Source: Acanthornis magna
Lineage: Eukaryota; Chordata; Aves; Passeriformes; Acanthizidae
Direction: 5' to 3'
Assembly (NCBI GenBank): GCA_036785705.1
Contig: JAWUZG010000158.1
Span: 434,001 to 498,000, forward strand
Length of the DNA stretch: 64,000 bases
The notes under the pieces were generated by a model. The model did not search any database, was not told the origin of the DNA, and saw only the letters and a list, made by a program, of their open reading frames with translations. Each line of letters begins with the position of its first letter. The stretch's first letter is position 1. Shown here in pieces: positions 23,701-36,990 of this stretch. A program made the translations under genes and the position numbers.

Positions 23701-26700
23701 ATTACATTAGCAGGCTGGACCTTGGCCTCATAGGGGATTAAACATAGATCTGGAAGCTTTTATGTCTTCAAATTGAGTTATATACAATTGGCTGCTGCTA
23801 TCACAATGCTCCTTCTCTTCCTTCTTTGGAAAACCTCAATTCCCATGTCGCATGTATGGGTTGGTTTTGTTTTGAAGGTTCTAAATTTGAGCTGCAAATA
23901 GCAGTGAGGCTTGTTAATAAACATCTGATCTCTGTGTAACTCTGGGAATAAGTACAATTTAAATGATGGGCTTCACTTCTAACAAAGCCAAAACCACATC
24001 ACTGCAATATTTTAATACGAAATCAGTTCCTCTGGCAAGCTAGCATCTTGAAAAACAATGCTGACTAGATGCTCAGCAGATAATAAATTCTAAACTGTTT
24101 CTTGTCATTGGAGTGGGTCCTTGATAAAGATTTTTTTTTTCTCAGAGTTCAGGGCTTGGGGACTTGCAGCTCCTTTGGAAAACCCAGCAGAAGGCTGGGC
24201 TGCCTGAATACAAGGCAGACACAGCAGTGAAATCCTAAAGAACGGGGCCATTAACCTCTAGGTGTTGATGTTGGAGTTAATTTAGCTCGTGGCAGTTTTT
24301 GGGAGTTAATATTTCAAGTAACATTTTCACTGTACAGTGTGTGTGTTACCACAAACAAGAAATTAGAGCATTTCTACTAAAAGAAACTTCTCCAAGTGCC
24401 GTTGTCACTCCTGCAGACTGCTCGTGGAATGCAGGTCCCAAGTTTGCAAGCATGAAATGGGTTTTATTTAATGTAATTCTGTTGTCTCTGCACAGAAATT
24501 CAATTTTAGTTTTGCACAGTGTTCTGAAATTAATGAAGCCAGCTGAGCCTTGCTAGTCTGGCTATTTCCTCCTGGCTTTCAGGGTCATGCTGGGCTTTGT
24601 TTCCTAGACATTGCTATCTTATAGATGTAAAATCTCTTTGAGATACTGCAATTATATTTTGATTTGGAGAGCATGTTGTGAAAATGAGTGTTTGGGCACA
24701 CTCATGTGTGAGTGACCTGGGGAAACAAGCTGTGTTCTGAGGACAGGTGACAGGAATTTCCAGCTTGGAGCTGGTTTCCATTCCCAGTGCTGGGAGCACT
24801 CTAGACCCAACACGGGCTCCAGCACATCCCCAGCCCTGGGAATGCAAGTCACTCAAAGCCCAAGCAAGGGAAGCTTTTCATTTGTAAGAGCAGCATTAAG
24901 CACATGTTTAAATACTTTCTTGGCTAAATGGTTCACTAAAATTTGGAACAAAATGTATGAGAAGAGAAAATGAGATGCAGGAATTTCCACGGTATCCTTT
25001 AAGGTTCCCAATCCTTCCCTCTGCAAGCTGCCTTTCCATAGGTGAGCAGAGCCAGCTCTTTAAGCACAGCCATTAGATTGTCTGTCCAACAGAAAGAGTT
25101 AATTGGAAGTGCATTTCCAGGCTGTGTTCCAATGGCTGACACCAGCTGAGTGCTGTTTCACTGTGCCCTACTTCCCCACGCACTCCTGCGGAATCCTCTG
25201 GAGTGGGGCTGCTCTACTTTGAGATCTACATTGAGGCAGGTTTGCTGGATTGGATCTGCTGAATGCAGCTGCCACAGGCATTCCAGCTGCCCTGGGAGCT
25301 GCTGCATCCCTGCTTGGCACTGCGGGGTGGCCAGGGAAGGGCACGATGGCACGGCCGGGAGGGCGCGGGAGCATCAGAGCATCCGTGAGGGCACCACACT
25401 GGCAGTGTCCATGGCAGGGCCAGGGGACAGCAGGAAGGCAGGCACTGCCCTCCCTTGGGGCTTGGCAGGGCCTGGATTCCCTCACACCGCACTCATTAAC
25501 CCAGGCCAGGGCTCTGTGTCCCATTATGGAGGCTGCAGACAGAGCCACAGCACTGCAGGGCTCCCAGCCCCACAGCAGCACAGTGCCCCGAGCTCTGCGA
25601 GGAGACCGAGCCCTTCATTAGCGATACTCAATCGGCATTTCCCACAGCGTGCTGCTCCAGGGCCATTTGTTTGGGAGATCAGGCGAAGGAGTGTGACAGG
25701 AGCTGCACTGCCACTCCTGTGTCCCTTGAGCTCAGGGCACTTTGGGGTTTTTTGGGAATGTGTCCTCCCTGATGGCTTGGCAGATCTCTGCCAAGGAATA
25801 TGAAAGGATGATTTTCTTTGAATGGGCGGATTACCATTTCCAGTTTTGTTTCTGAGGGATGGGGTGTCCTGGCTGAGCAGGATTCTTCTGTCACGTTCTT
25901 CTTCCTGTTGGGATCAGATGCTTTGGGCTTTGCTTCCACATTGAGCCCTGAGACTGGGTCCATGGTGTGTCAGACCACCCTAAAGCAAAGGGAAAGATTT
26001 CCATTCAGTGAAGCTGCACTCTGGAATATAAAGAAATAATTTGGTCGTGCTTTGTGTGTGAACATGTGGAGTATCACAGCCCCAGCCTGCAGTGAGCAGC
26101 TTTCCCTTTCTTCCGTGTGCCGCCAGTTCCTGGGAAGAAACTGTGCCAAGCAGCAGCAATTATTCGCTGAGCAACACCCCAGACAGGGTCTTCAATATTT
26201 AATGTATTATTCTGCATTCCTTCCCTCAGCGTGAGAAGGATGCAGTGCCACAGTGCTGCGAGCACCGAGGGTCTGACAGAGCTCAGAGCTGCCTTTTCCC
26301 CTCGCACACCCTCGGAGCTGCTGTCTGCAGACAGCACATCTTTGTACTCCGATGCTCCGAGTGAATCTCCCTCCTCAGCCAAAAGATGATCTATTTAAGC
26401 AGTCTTTATTTGGGATCAAGCTGGGGGTTTGCTTCAACTGCAATTATTTCATCTGTCACCACTGTGCGTTTTCATGCCAGAAGAATATCTTGGCTTTTCT
26501 CAAATTGGATATTTTTCTGGCTGCTTGCACGATGTGTGCTTGTGCTGTGTGGTTATTTGTAGCCTCTGCCAGCAGTAAGAGAGGTGGTGCTGGGGTCTCC
26601 TCTGTCCTCTCTGAGCAGCTAATGAAGCAGTTGCAGCATCTGCACTGATGGGAAGGGACTTTCCTAGCCCAGCTCAGCATTATCCTGGCAAATTGAGCCC

Positions 26701-28830
26701 CGAGGGCTGGAGGCTGCCCAGGGCACCCTGAGGAGGCTGAGCCATGGCAGTGTGGGGACTCGCCCAGGATTTCCACTCAGCCCAGTAAGAGCCCCTCAGA
26801 ACTCTGCCCTCCATCAGGAGAGGTAAAGCCAAGGCTGCTCCATGGGCATGGGGCTGGGCTGTGGGGTGCCTGTCCCTCTTTATCCACCTCAGCCACAGCT
26901 CATTCCCTGTGGTTCTGTCCCCCTGGGCTCGCTGCAGTCACAGGGACATCTCCCAAAGGCCTCAGTGTTCCCACGGTCACTGCTCCCCACGGAGAGACAG
27001 GAGCAGGAGGGCTCTGTACAACCCCAGATGAGAAACACCCCTCCCCTGGTCTGCTGTCACCCCTGAAAGCTGTCACTGCTCCAGGGCTCATCCCCTGCCC
27101 CCTCTGTGCCACACAGGATAAGGAACTCCATCTTAGACTGTTTCCAAAATAATGTTCAGTTATACTGATTTTTGTACTTATGGAAAACAGTTTCTTTCAT
27201 CACAAAAAAGGCAAAATGAACCAGAGCTTTGTATGATGGCTCAAGGTGCCAAGAGCTAATTGTGTGTTTCACTTCCATCTGCTAAAGCATTGTGGAATAA
27301 GATCTTACAGATACCCAATTGCTGGGAATGCTGTTTGCTGACCACGCAGCACCAATAATGAGAGTTAGAGCCTGTGGCCTTGTTTTGTGCTCCAGGACAG
27401 AACTCTTGACCAGAACTGTGTTTATTATTCTTGTCTATGGATACAGAAAGTCTACTGAATTTTAGACCAATGGTTTCTTGGAAATATTTGTATTTTCTCC
27501 CCTATGATGCACTGCCGGAGTGGGCTGGTTGTGATTCCTGGGCTGATGGACACAAATGGAAGTTCCTCATCCAGGACTTGTGGCTACCCATGCTTTGGAT
27601 AATCCTTTTAGCCTTGAGAGCAGTTGTTATTACCAACAATTACACACATTCTTCAGGCTTCACGCTGACCACGTTAGCAGTAAATAATCCCACTGTGTGC
27701 CCAGTTTAGTTACAGTTCATGCTGCCATTTCTCTGCCTTTTCCCTGAAATGTCAGGAATTGGCATGATGAGGAGATGTCATTCAACTGAGGCACGAGTGG
27801 AACTGGGGCAGATTTCCTCCACTCCCCACCTCAAAGGACCTTGCAAACTCCATGGAAACAAAGTGGGGCTACAAAACATGGAGTTTGGAGCATTCCCTGA
27901 TAGTGCCAGACAGTCCTGCAGTTTGTGCTTAACTCAATTTTCACTCAAAGCCTTGGGCACAGTTCTGCAATTACGACTACTTGGGGGATTTTTTTAAGTA
28001 TCTTTATTAATACCAATGGAAATTGTACATTTATAGACAAGTCTATTATATTTTAATAGTATCTTTCTAATGGCTTTATCATTAGGTAGTATGTGCTTCT
28101 TTCTGGGCCACAAATGTCCTGAGCCAGTGCCCATTAGGAATAAACAGGATTGTCAGACCTTCCTGCTCACTTCCTTCAGACCAGAACAATATTTTATTTT
28201 CCTGTCCTGTTAATTTGCTGAAAAGCAAAACAAAACAAAACAACCTTATTTTGAAGTAACCTAAATGAGGTATATTTGCATTATTCCTGAAGTGACCCTG
28301 TGTGCAATGAGATATTTGGTTTGCTGTAGCTTTAATGACATTGTGTTCAGAATCTGGGTTAGTTTTGTGTTTTAAATTAACTTTCCATCGTTGTTAAGTT
28401 TGGAAAGAAACCAAAAGATTTAAATGGGATTTTAGGTGGAAAAAAAGAAGGGAAGTGATGATGTGATTATACTAAAGTTATTCTGTAAATTCAATAAGAA
28501 TTAACTACATTCTGTGCCCCAAATCCAGATCTTTTGGTAGAACTTAAACCTGATTTCTCCTGTCTCTACTGGCTTTTTTGCTCGGTTTTCATGTTTTCAG
28601 ACTGCTCCTGAGGTTTTCCACAATGGCAAGTTGAGTCTGTGGGTGGGTGGCCAGGTACAAAGGCTGGGCTCTAACAATTCTTTGCAGGGCTTGTTTTCCA
28701 TCATTCTCCCCACAGTGACCTGTGAGGGATCTATCTCATCCAGGGGATTTCTCCATATCAGCTCCAGAAGCTTTTCCTGTCTCTGACATTGTTTCTATAT
28801 CTGATCTTCACCTAAAAATATATATATATA
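20774..28830. other. Long intron-like stretch, no supported gene
   Basis: Eight kilobases of unique sequence without CR1 or LTR copies that I can recognise. GC-rich patches occur near 22720-22880, 23160-23460, 25290-25620 and 26660-27110. Their open frames, up to 217 codons, lack domains and overlap on both strands. An imperfect TA run sits at 28815-28830. Confidence 0.5.
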
Positions 28831-29054
28831 CAAGTTGCACCAGGGGAGGTTTAGGGTGGGTATTAGGAAAAATGTCTTCACTGAAAGATTGACTGAAAGC
28901 ACTGGCACAGCTGCCCAGGGCAGGGGTAGAGTCACCATCCCTGGAAGTGCTCAGGAAACATTTGGATGTGTGAGGGGACACGGTTTGATGGACCTGGCAG
29001 GCTGGACTCCGCTTGGATGTCCTTCCCAGGCTTCATGAGCCTGTGATTTCTGAC
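28831..29054 (+). mobile_element. CR1 LINE 3' fragment
   Basis: It opens with 'caccaggggaggtttagggt' followed by 'attaggaaaaatgtcttcac', 'tgcccagggcaggggtagag' and 'tcaccatccctggaagtgct', and ends near 'gagcctgtgatttctgac'. This is the CR1 3' end on the plus strand, diverged and truncated. The insertion lies directly after a TA run. Confidence 0.85.
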
Positions 29055-30033
29055 TGTCAGAGAGGTATTTTTGCTGAGGGCTGTGCCTGTGCTATGTGTA
29101 TTTCTATATCCAAATATCTGTGCCTCTCCTGATGAAGGTTTGGGTGCTGGGAGCTCCCTTGGATCCCGAGTGCAGGAAGGAAAGGCAGGATATTAATGAA
29201 GCTGTAATCCTGCTCCTTGGGATTGTGCAGGGAGTCCCCGAGCTCAGGAGGGCACCACAATCAAGGGGCGGGGGCTAATCACTGCTCATTAGCATCTCAT
29301 CTGCATGCACAGCACATCCCTGCAGCACACAGACTGCCTGGGAAATATTTATTTCTAGCACCCAGGGCCAAAACTGGGCAGAGATTTTTTTGCAAGTCTG
29401 GGTGCAAAACGAGGCAAAAGGCCCTGCTGAGTGAGCAGGCTGGCACTGCCACAGCACCCTGGGTGAAGCAGGAAACTTAATTATGAGGAAATGAAGTTCA
29501 CCCTTTTCAGCTGTTAAACGAGCACCAGCCACAAAGCTGACATATGTGAGCCACCCCCTCCAAATTCAGCGCTATTCACAAATCCTGAACTGGGGAAGCA
29601 AACAAATGACAGGGTGGCATAATCTCCCCAAAGCTATTTTAAAGCTTTAGTGCTTTGGTTAAAAGCTGTTTGGACAATATGGTTTGTTTCTGTTCCCGTA
29701 CAGCTAATTCCTGCTGCTTTTATGGCCTCCTCCCTTCACACCACCCTGTTTATTTTTGTAAACAAATTAGGAATCTTGGGATTCCAAGTAAAGATTTGCC
29801 ACTGATTTATGAATGCCCACTGTAAATATAATTAATGCAATTCTAATGTGAATTTTATGAACCTCCAGAGACCATATGTGTTTATGGCTATGTGAGCAAA
29901 GGCTGATCTATGGCCATTTGTGTAAGGGATATAAATGGATAAGTGCAAGTAACCATTTCAAAATGATGGGGCTTTGCTGAATGTTTTATTACAGCCTGTT
30001 GGAAAACTGGCTTCACCCTAAAAATGTAACTCT
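29055..30033. other. Intron-like DNA
   Basis: I see no gene or repeat array in this stretch. Confidence 0.5.
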
Positions 30034-30161
30034 GTATTATATAGATATATATATTTATATATATATATATTTATTTATATTTATATATATTATATATATG
30101 TGTGTATGTATATATGTATTACATAAATATATATTTTTTTATATATATATATTTATAATAA
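30034..30161. repeat. AT-rich microsatellite array
   Basis: About 128 bases of (TA)n interrupted by TTTA and a TGTGTG patch. It is nearly pure A/T and produces a spurious 96-codon Tyr/Ile-rich open frame. Confidence 0.95.
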
Positions 30162-31051
30162 ACCTGGAGTCATGCTCAGTGGGAGCAAGGGCAATTACAC
30201 CACTGTTTGTTAAAATATTACTGCTCACAAAACAGCACTCAGAGAACTTCCTCAGTGCTTTCAGTACCTGAACTGAGCTTTGTGCTGCGGTGAGTCTGCA
30301 GGACCCCTCCCCAGTGGGTTTTTTGGGGGAGAGCACAAGGCCCCAGGCTGTGACAGTGGCTGGGTTGGTGGCAGAGGAGCGGAGGTGATGCCCGGGGGAG
30401 CTGAGCTCCAGGGCAGGATTCCACTGCAGGAGGCTCAGCCAGAAGAGTTCTGCCCAGCTCTCCATGCAGCTGTGCAGGTTTTGCTTCTTGGATGTGCTGA
30501 GGATGAGTGTGGCCAGGAATGTCCCTGGAGTAGGCACAGCGCTGCTCTCCCGGGGTCGTGGCTGGGTTTGTGGCACTGCCAGTCCTGCTGAGGGACTGTG
30601 GCAGGTATTTTCCTGCACCAAGACAGGGAACCGAGCTGGGATCGTCCTGCTGAGGGCACCCAGGGAAGCAGGAGAGCTTCTGGAAATGCTCAGAATAATG
30701 GTGCCTGCAGCAGGACTCGTGTCAGTCATTCCCAAAGCAAAGTATTGTCTCTCACTGAAATACAGAAGGATGGAGTGCTTTTAGAATATTGAAAATTGAT
30801 CACTTTGTGACTAATTCAGACAAACGTTTCTCTAATTCCCCTTTCTCTAATCTAGGAAAGGGCTGTTGGGTTTTTGTTTGGGTATTTTTATTTACACTCA
30901 TGTTTAATGGCATGCTAAGTACTCTGAGATGTCAATAAGAAGGAAGAAAAGTTGTTGATGTTTAAGGACATAGCATTTTTGAATAGTTTATGCTTTTAAT
31001 TAGGTTTATACTTTAATACTTTATAATTTTATTCTTTTGCTGTCACCTCAG
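30162..31051. other. Intron-like DNA upstream of candidate exon C
   Basis: The 198-codon minus-strand open frame (30139-30735) and its plus-strand shadows have no recognisable domain. The last 30 bases form a T-rich tract ending in CTCAG. Confidence 0.5.
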
Positions 31052-31096
31052 GACTTCACTGGAAACAGGAAGCAGCGTCTCAACTGACCCACTCAG
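31052..31096 (+). CDS. Candidate 45-nt exon C, gene unknown
   Basis: A pyrimidine-rich tract (ATTCTTTTGCTGTCACCTCAG) precedes position 31052. After 45 bases comes a donor, CTCAG|GTACTG. In the phase-2 frame it reads one base to finish a split codon, fourteen codons (TSLETGSSVSTDPL), then AG of a new codon. The exon therefore keeps the frame when included or skipped, and it fits the phase of the exons at 7372, 13544, 38252 and 50094. The peptide is polar and Ser/Thr-rich, like an optional linker segment. A 45-base open frame between AG and GT can easily arise by chance, so this is only a candidate. Confidence 0.28.
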
Positions 31097-34000
31097 GTAC
31101 TGTAGCAATAATAGATGGTAGTTTTAGGTTTGAACTGACAGAAATGCCCTGTTCTGTATCAGCTGCACATCACACAGCTTTATCTGGCAATGCACAGCCA
31201 GCAAAGGCGTAGCTGGATTTTCCTAAGAGTGGGCAATCTGCTCTTTTCCAGGATTTTCAATTTGAAATTCAGTTCTGCCTTCAAACCCCATGTTTGTTCT
31301 CAGAGGAGCAAGAAGGGGAGGGGCAGGAGGTGTGTTTGTGCACAACCCATCTCTCTCTCTGATTTTTCCAACCTTGGTGCTGACAATATCTGACCTGTCC
31401 TCCTGTCCTGGCAGCTGTGTGCTGCTTTGGGGAACAGTTGTGTGCAGATGTCACTCCTGTTTCTGTTGCTCAGCGTTTTGATAAAAGCCCAGTCCCAGCT
31501 TCAGAGAGCTCAGTCACAGGAGGCACTGCCATAACTGGGATTTGACTTTGATCACTCCATTTAGAAAGAAATGCTTAGCCCTGTTAACACTGCATATCAA
31601 ATGGGTACCTTGCATCTTTTATTCTCATCCCTGCACATTGCAAAGTGCATCAAAGGCACAGACTTCCTTTGATAAAGCTGGGGCAGAGTCCCTCCCTCTC
31701 AGACTGACAGTTGTTTTGGTACAAGTCTTCCTTTGGAGATGCTCTGGGTTGAGGATGTGACTTTTTCCCACATGATGTCATTTCAGCCTTGCTTGAACAA
31801 AACGGTGGGAGCTGTTCTGTTTAACCTTATTCAAATTAAGGGCCCTCTGTAATTAATCTTCCATTATTATCCAGTGTAAAGTCTTCTGCAAGTGAAGCAT
31901 TTGCCTTGTTGCCACTTCCTAAGCTCACTGCCTGCTCTGTGATGTTCCCTTTGTCCTCAGCACAGCCACGCTGCAGTTCAGTCCCCACTGTACTTTTGTC
32001 CCTTCCCCAGTGTGCTGGGAACACTGGGCCTTTGTCTGCGAGCACAATGCAGGAAACAATCCCAACTTCCCCCGGCCCTGCTCCTCTGCACATTTATTTT
32101 AGCACCAGCATCACAATGGGGGTGTGTGATTTACCAGAGCCAGGTATTGCTGCCACCTTTATTGCAGGCTGGAAATAGATTTTATCACAATGGTTTTCCT
32201 CCCATTGGATTTTTTTTCCATGGGAGCGTATCAGTGAGGAATATGGAAGAAGTAGATGCATGCAGTAAGTCCTTCTGAATGTTGAGAACTGGGCTGAAAT
32301 AATATCTATAATATAATATTACCAGATGAGGATGCAAAAATGCCACTCTTTAACTACAAATTAAATAATTCAGTGAAGTTTAAAAACTCTGGAGTGAAAC
32401 AGTCATAGAGGAGACACTGAAGGAAAATGTTCAGATTTTATCAGATAAAACTGAATTTTTCTTAGAGCTAAACAGTTACTGAGGGAAGAGCATGTGCCAC
32501 CCAGTCCGTGTCAGCAGGTCAAGTAAGTTTGTTCTGGAGCTGTAATTAGACAGAATTAAGGCCATTATTTTTAAGTACAATGAAAGCTAACATTTCTTGT
32601 TAGTGAATGTGTTCTCATGAACCTGTTGAGCAAATTGGCCTTTGAACAACCCAGAAAATGGGATGTCCCAATTAATATGGCCCCAGCTAGTGTCCTGAGA
32701 AGTATTTCCTAGCCAGGGTACTCCTATAGTATTTTGCTCACAAATTTCTTTTCCCTATCACAAGGCATATTTGCCCTCAGTGAACCACTCAGTGCTGGAA
32801 AGAGTAAAGGTTAGTGTGAAAAATTTACTTTTGTCCATTATAAACAGGAAAATATGTAAAAAATGGGTATTTTACATGTACATATATTGGTTGGCACAAT
32901 TTCTTTCCTAGCCTGCACAGTATTTATTCTGGACATTTGGAGCTGTCCTCTGTCAGCTTTCAGCTGGCATCTGAAAAAATTTTGTTTCCTAATATCTAAA
33001 TCTTAATGGGGGCCTTCTGGAGGGTTGAATTGCCAGCCCTGTTCCAAACGAGCTAGGAGTTTAAATGTTGGAGCTTTGCAGATATTTGGGGTGGATTTGT
33101 CATCTTCTGTAACAAACTGATCAGCCAGTGGCTGTGTGAGCTCAGGAATAGATGTGCAGAAAGGACAGTCAGGATTTAGAGAACAGCAAATTTCTTCCTG
33201 CCCTTCTCCATGGATACTTTGGCAGCTGAGTGCCTTCATAACCACAAATAAAGGATAGTATCAAATGATGATTAGAATTCATCTGTGGGGGAGTGCATAA
33301 CTGAGAGCTGCCTGAAGCCAAAGAACTTTGTTTTGGGTTACTGGAGGGTTTCCAGGCAGCAGAGCTGCCATGGAGGGGAAAGACTTTGATTTCTGGCCCT
33401 GGCTCTCTGGCCATCTCTGCAGAGGATGTCAGCAGCACCTTGGGGTGCCCCAGGGTGTCCCCAAACCCGAGGGCTCCGGGCGAGCACAGCTCTCCCACGT
33501 GCCCTGCGGGGCAGGGATGCTCCAGCGCTGGTAACCAGGAGTGCCTGCGAGGGGCAGGGAGGGACATCTCTGTGTGCCAGAGCCTTGAACACCAAACTTT
33601 GCCTTATTCTTGAGCAGCTCAGGAATTTTCCCCCCGACTTTGATATGGAGAGCACTCCCTCACTCCCAGCGCCCACCCCGCCCCAGGGCACGGAGCTCTG
33701 TGTGCTGCTGTCTCCTGTGAGCACTGAGGCCTTTCACCCTCCCAGGAGGAAGTTCAGCTCTGAACTTTCAAACGTTCAGAGTTTCTCTTTGCTTGCCCAA
33801 ACCCTTGGTTTGTACACCTGCTCTGCATTTCCCCACTTCTTAATGTGTGCGCAAGCTATCATGGATGAATATGGCATCCACACTGTGATCCCATGAAATC
33901 CCTGAGCTCCACAATGCACAGCTTTTTACCAGGAAGTTTTGGTGCGTGGCCAGTGAAGTATTTCACCCTGGAGGCTTGAAAGAGTCATGGAAAACAATTT

Positions 34001-35071
34001 CCTTACTACAATTTCTGTGCTCCACCTAAGTAGGGGGATGTGCTGTTTTTCTGGGGAAGTGAAATGTTTTTCAGGAATGTTCCTGGCGTATCACTATCAA
34101 GGTTTAAATAAGTAAATCACAGTAGTTCAATATATGTATTTTGTAAAGATTGTCACCAGATAAGTCAATTTTCCTGATCTGCCCAACTTTTGAAACCACT
34201 ACACCATGAACTCCAGCAGGCACTGGCTTCATGCTGGGGTTATTTTATCCCTCAGTGGATTGTTTTCCTTCAGCCTCACAGCTCCAGGGGTTGGCAAAAA
34301 AACCACCCCTAAAAAAGGAGGTGGTGCAATGTTCGATTTCCACTTGGCCTTTTTTTTAGAGGCTGTTTTTGAAAGCCTTGTCAGAGGCTGAACTCTGAGT
34401 GACTGCAGGAATTCTCAGCAAACCGCTCATGGCTCCAGTGCTGGAGCTGCAGCACATCCAAAAACCCCTGCTTGAATTAGGCCTGGGAATTCTAAGTCAA
34501 AGGTTTCGGTAAATGCCTTTCTGAAAGAACCAGTTTTATATCCCGGGTGAGCGTGAGATGAAGCTTAATTTCCTTTGTTGTTTTCCTCGGGAAGACAAGT
34601 GAAAATGAAGAACGTGTTGAGAGCGTGGGGCTTTTCATTTGCAAAAGTCCTAATTAGCATTTTCTCTGCATGCAGGGTGGGATAATCGGGGTTGGATGCT
34701 GTCAGGAAATCCATGGGTACATGGCTTCTATGCTCTGAGAGCCCACTGCTTAGAAATACATCATTAAGGTGATAAATAGTTTGGGTTTTTTTTTTTTCTG
34801 GAAAGGATATGATGGTGAGAAAGAAATTGCTTTGCAATGCGAGCAGACAAAGGATAAGTTTCCTGAAAAGTCTCATTTCAGGATCAAGTCTTTGGCTGGC
34901 GTCTCCTGAGCTTACTTGTCTCTGGCTGGTTTTCCCCTTTTTCCTTGATCCTGGAAATAGCTGTCCTTGGTTACAAGATGTAACCAATTTTTTTCTTTCC
35001 TTTTTTTCTTCCTTTTTTCAAGGAATATTAAAAAAATCAGACACAAAAATGTGACTACAGGGAAAACCCAA
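31097..35071. other. Intron-like DNA
   Basis: No gene or recognisable transposon. A GC-richer patch at about 33330-33720 produces overlapping open frames on both strands with no domain. The 140-codon minus-strand frame at 34565-34987 likewise shows nothing recognisable. Confidence 0.5.
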
Positions 35072-35131
35072 TTTCTTTCTTTTTTCTTTTTTTTCTTTTT
35101 TTTTTTCTTTTTTTTTTCCTTTTTTTTTCTC
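35072..35131. repeat. T-rich pyrimidine tract
   Basis: Sixty bases of T runs separated by single or double C. A similar but shorter TTTCTTTCC-type tract lies at about 34985-35020. It gives the Lys-rich open frame on the minus strand. Confidence 0.95.
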
Positions 35132-36485
35132 ATGCTGTTTGTTCTTGGAAACAAAGGAAAAAGGATTTCCCATTACCCTCTTGGCACCACCAAGCCCAAG
35201 GCAGGAGGCAGTGCCAGGAGAGCTTGGGGCTCTCCAGCAGCCACTGGGTCTCCAGGGCCTTTCCCCAGTTCCTCTTTAGATAAAACTACCCTGGAGAACG
35301 GGGGATGAAAAGCAGGGATCAAAGATTTTTGAGAAGAAAACCTAAATATCCTTACCACGATGCCATCGGTGACTCGAAAATGCCAAGCTAACGAAGCCCA
35401 AGGGAATAGCAATCCAGGAAGAAAAACAGGCTTGAATTTGGGCAGGGTTTGATATTGTTGGGGGTGATGTTGCTTCTCACAGATATCCACTTGTGTTGGC
35501 TCAGGAATCACCAGCTCTGGTGCTGGTCTGAAAGAAATCCCAGCAAAGAAGTGCAGGCAGCACAAGGAAAGGGGTATTTCAAAGAGAATCTTCACAAGAA
35601 ATTATTTTTTAAAAGGCCCAAATCAAGCCCATTTTTTCCCTGCAAGTTGCTTTTCTCGTGATCTGTTTGTCGCCACCACCTGCCCTGTCCTGTACAAGAG
35701 TTTTTTGGGAAATACCACACTAAGTATGGCACTGTTTAAGCATAACCCACTGATTTCTTTACTTCACTAAAGAAACTGCCAATCTTACTCAAATATATTT
35801 ATCATTGCATTTCATTAAACTTACACAAAGCAGTTTTCTGAGAAGATGCATGGAACTTCTGCAACTTCACAGTGACAATGAGTGAAAGCAGAACCCCTAA
35901 ATATAGCTTATATAGATCCCTAAATATAGCTTATTATCCAGGCTCTTGGGGAACTAGATAGGTCTCCATGGAAAAGAGCCTCAGGTTAAGGCTTAGGGGT
36001 TTGGTTTACTTCTCATATTTTTTAAACAGTGTTAAAATTCTTGTGGCTTTTTGGGGAGGGGATTGTGGGGGTGCTTTATAGTTTATTTGTTAGGTTGATT
36101 GTTTGGGATTTTTGGTTTGGTTGAAACACTTGTCCAAGTGCCAGAATGGTTTTGAAATATTTCTTCAGATTCTGCTTTTGGTTTTGTTATCGTAAGTGCT
36201 GAACTCTTAAGTTTCTCTATACCTGTTGGACAGTATTGCAAGCTGTAGCCTGAATGTTTACTATGAGGGATTTTCAGAAAGGAAACAGAATGAGAAATTG
36301 TCATTTCTGGAAAAGTAAATTTACAGCGAACTGGACACAAGCATTGGTCTCCACTAGGACACTTCTTATTTAACAAGAGCAACAGAAATGTTAAAAATTG
36401 ATCAATTGCTGTTGAAGTTCTCCTGTGGCAGTCGTGTTGCAATAGTGCAGTTCTGTGCCATTGTTAACTCCGACTATCCTGTGAG
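35132..36485. other. Intron-like DNA with a small tandem duplication
   Basis: I see no gene. At about 35898-35937 the 16-base segment CCCTAAATATAGCTTA occurs twice with a short spacer. Confidence 0.5.
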
Positions 36486-36782
36486 GCTGGAGAAGGGCAG
36501 GGATGGGCACCAATCTCTGCTCTCTGACCAGGGACAGGGCCCAGGGATGGCTGGAGCTGTGCCAGGGAGGGTTAGGGTGGATGTCAGGGAAAGGTTCTTC
36601 CCCAGAGGGTGCTGGGCACTGCCCAGGCTCCCCAGGGAATGGGCACAGCCCCGAGGCTGCCACAGCTCCAGGAGTGTTTGGACAGCACTGCCAGGGATGG
36701 ACAGGGTGGGATTGTTGGGGTGTCTGTGCAGGGCCAGGGTTGGACTGAGTGAACCTTGTAGGACCCTTCCAGCCCAGGATAT
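36486..36782 (+). mobile_element. CR1 LINE 3' fragment
   Basis: The copy reads 'gagctgtgccagggagggtt', 'agggtggatgtcagggaaag', then 'ggttcttccccagagggtgc', and ends with 'gttggactgagtgaaccttg' and 'ggacccttccagcccaggat'. This is a CR1 3' end on the plus strand, from a subfamily distinct from the minus-strand copy that directly adjoins it. Confidence 0.8.
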
Positions 36783-36784
36783 TC

Positions 36785-36990
36785 ACAGAATCCCAGAATG
36801 GTTTGGATTGGGAGGGACCTTAAAGCTCATCCAGTGCCACCCCTGCCATGGCAGGGACACCTTCCACTGTCCCAGGTTGCTCCAAGCCCTGTCCAGCCTG
36901 GCCTTGGACACTTCCAGGGATCCAGGGGCAGCCCCAGCTGCTCTGGGAGCCTGTGCCAGGGCCTTCCCATCCTCACAGGGAGGAATTGCC
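36785..36990 (-). mobile_element. CR1 LINE 3' fragment, reverse orientation
   Basis: On the plus strand it begins 'cacagaatcccagaatggtt' and continues through 'gggaccttaaagctcatcca', 'ccatggcagggacaccttcc' and 'caagccctgtccagcctggc'. That is the reverse complement of a CR1 end. The 3' end abuts the 3' end of the plus-strand copy at 36782, a tail-to-tail arrangement. Confidence 0.85.

Noticed and set aside
25150..25803. 217-codon plus-strand frame in a GC-rich patch
   Set aside because: Overlapping frames are open on the other strand and in other phases. It is Ala/Gly/Pro-rich with no recognisable domain.
30139..30735. 198-codon minus-strand frame
   Set aside because: No similarity I recognise. 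It starts beside a TA array and has no splice or promoter context.
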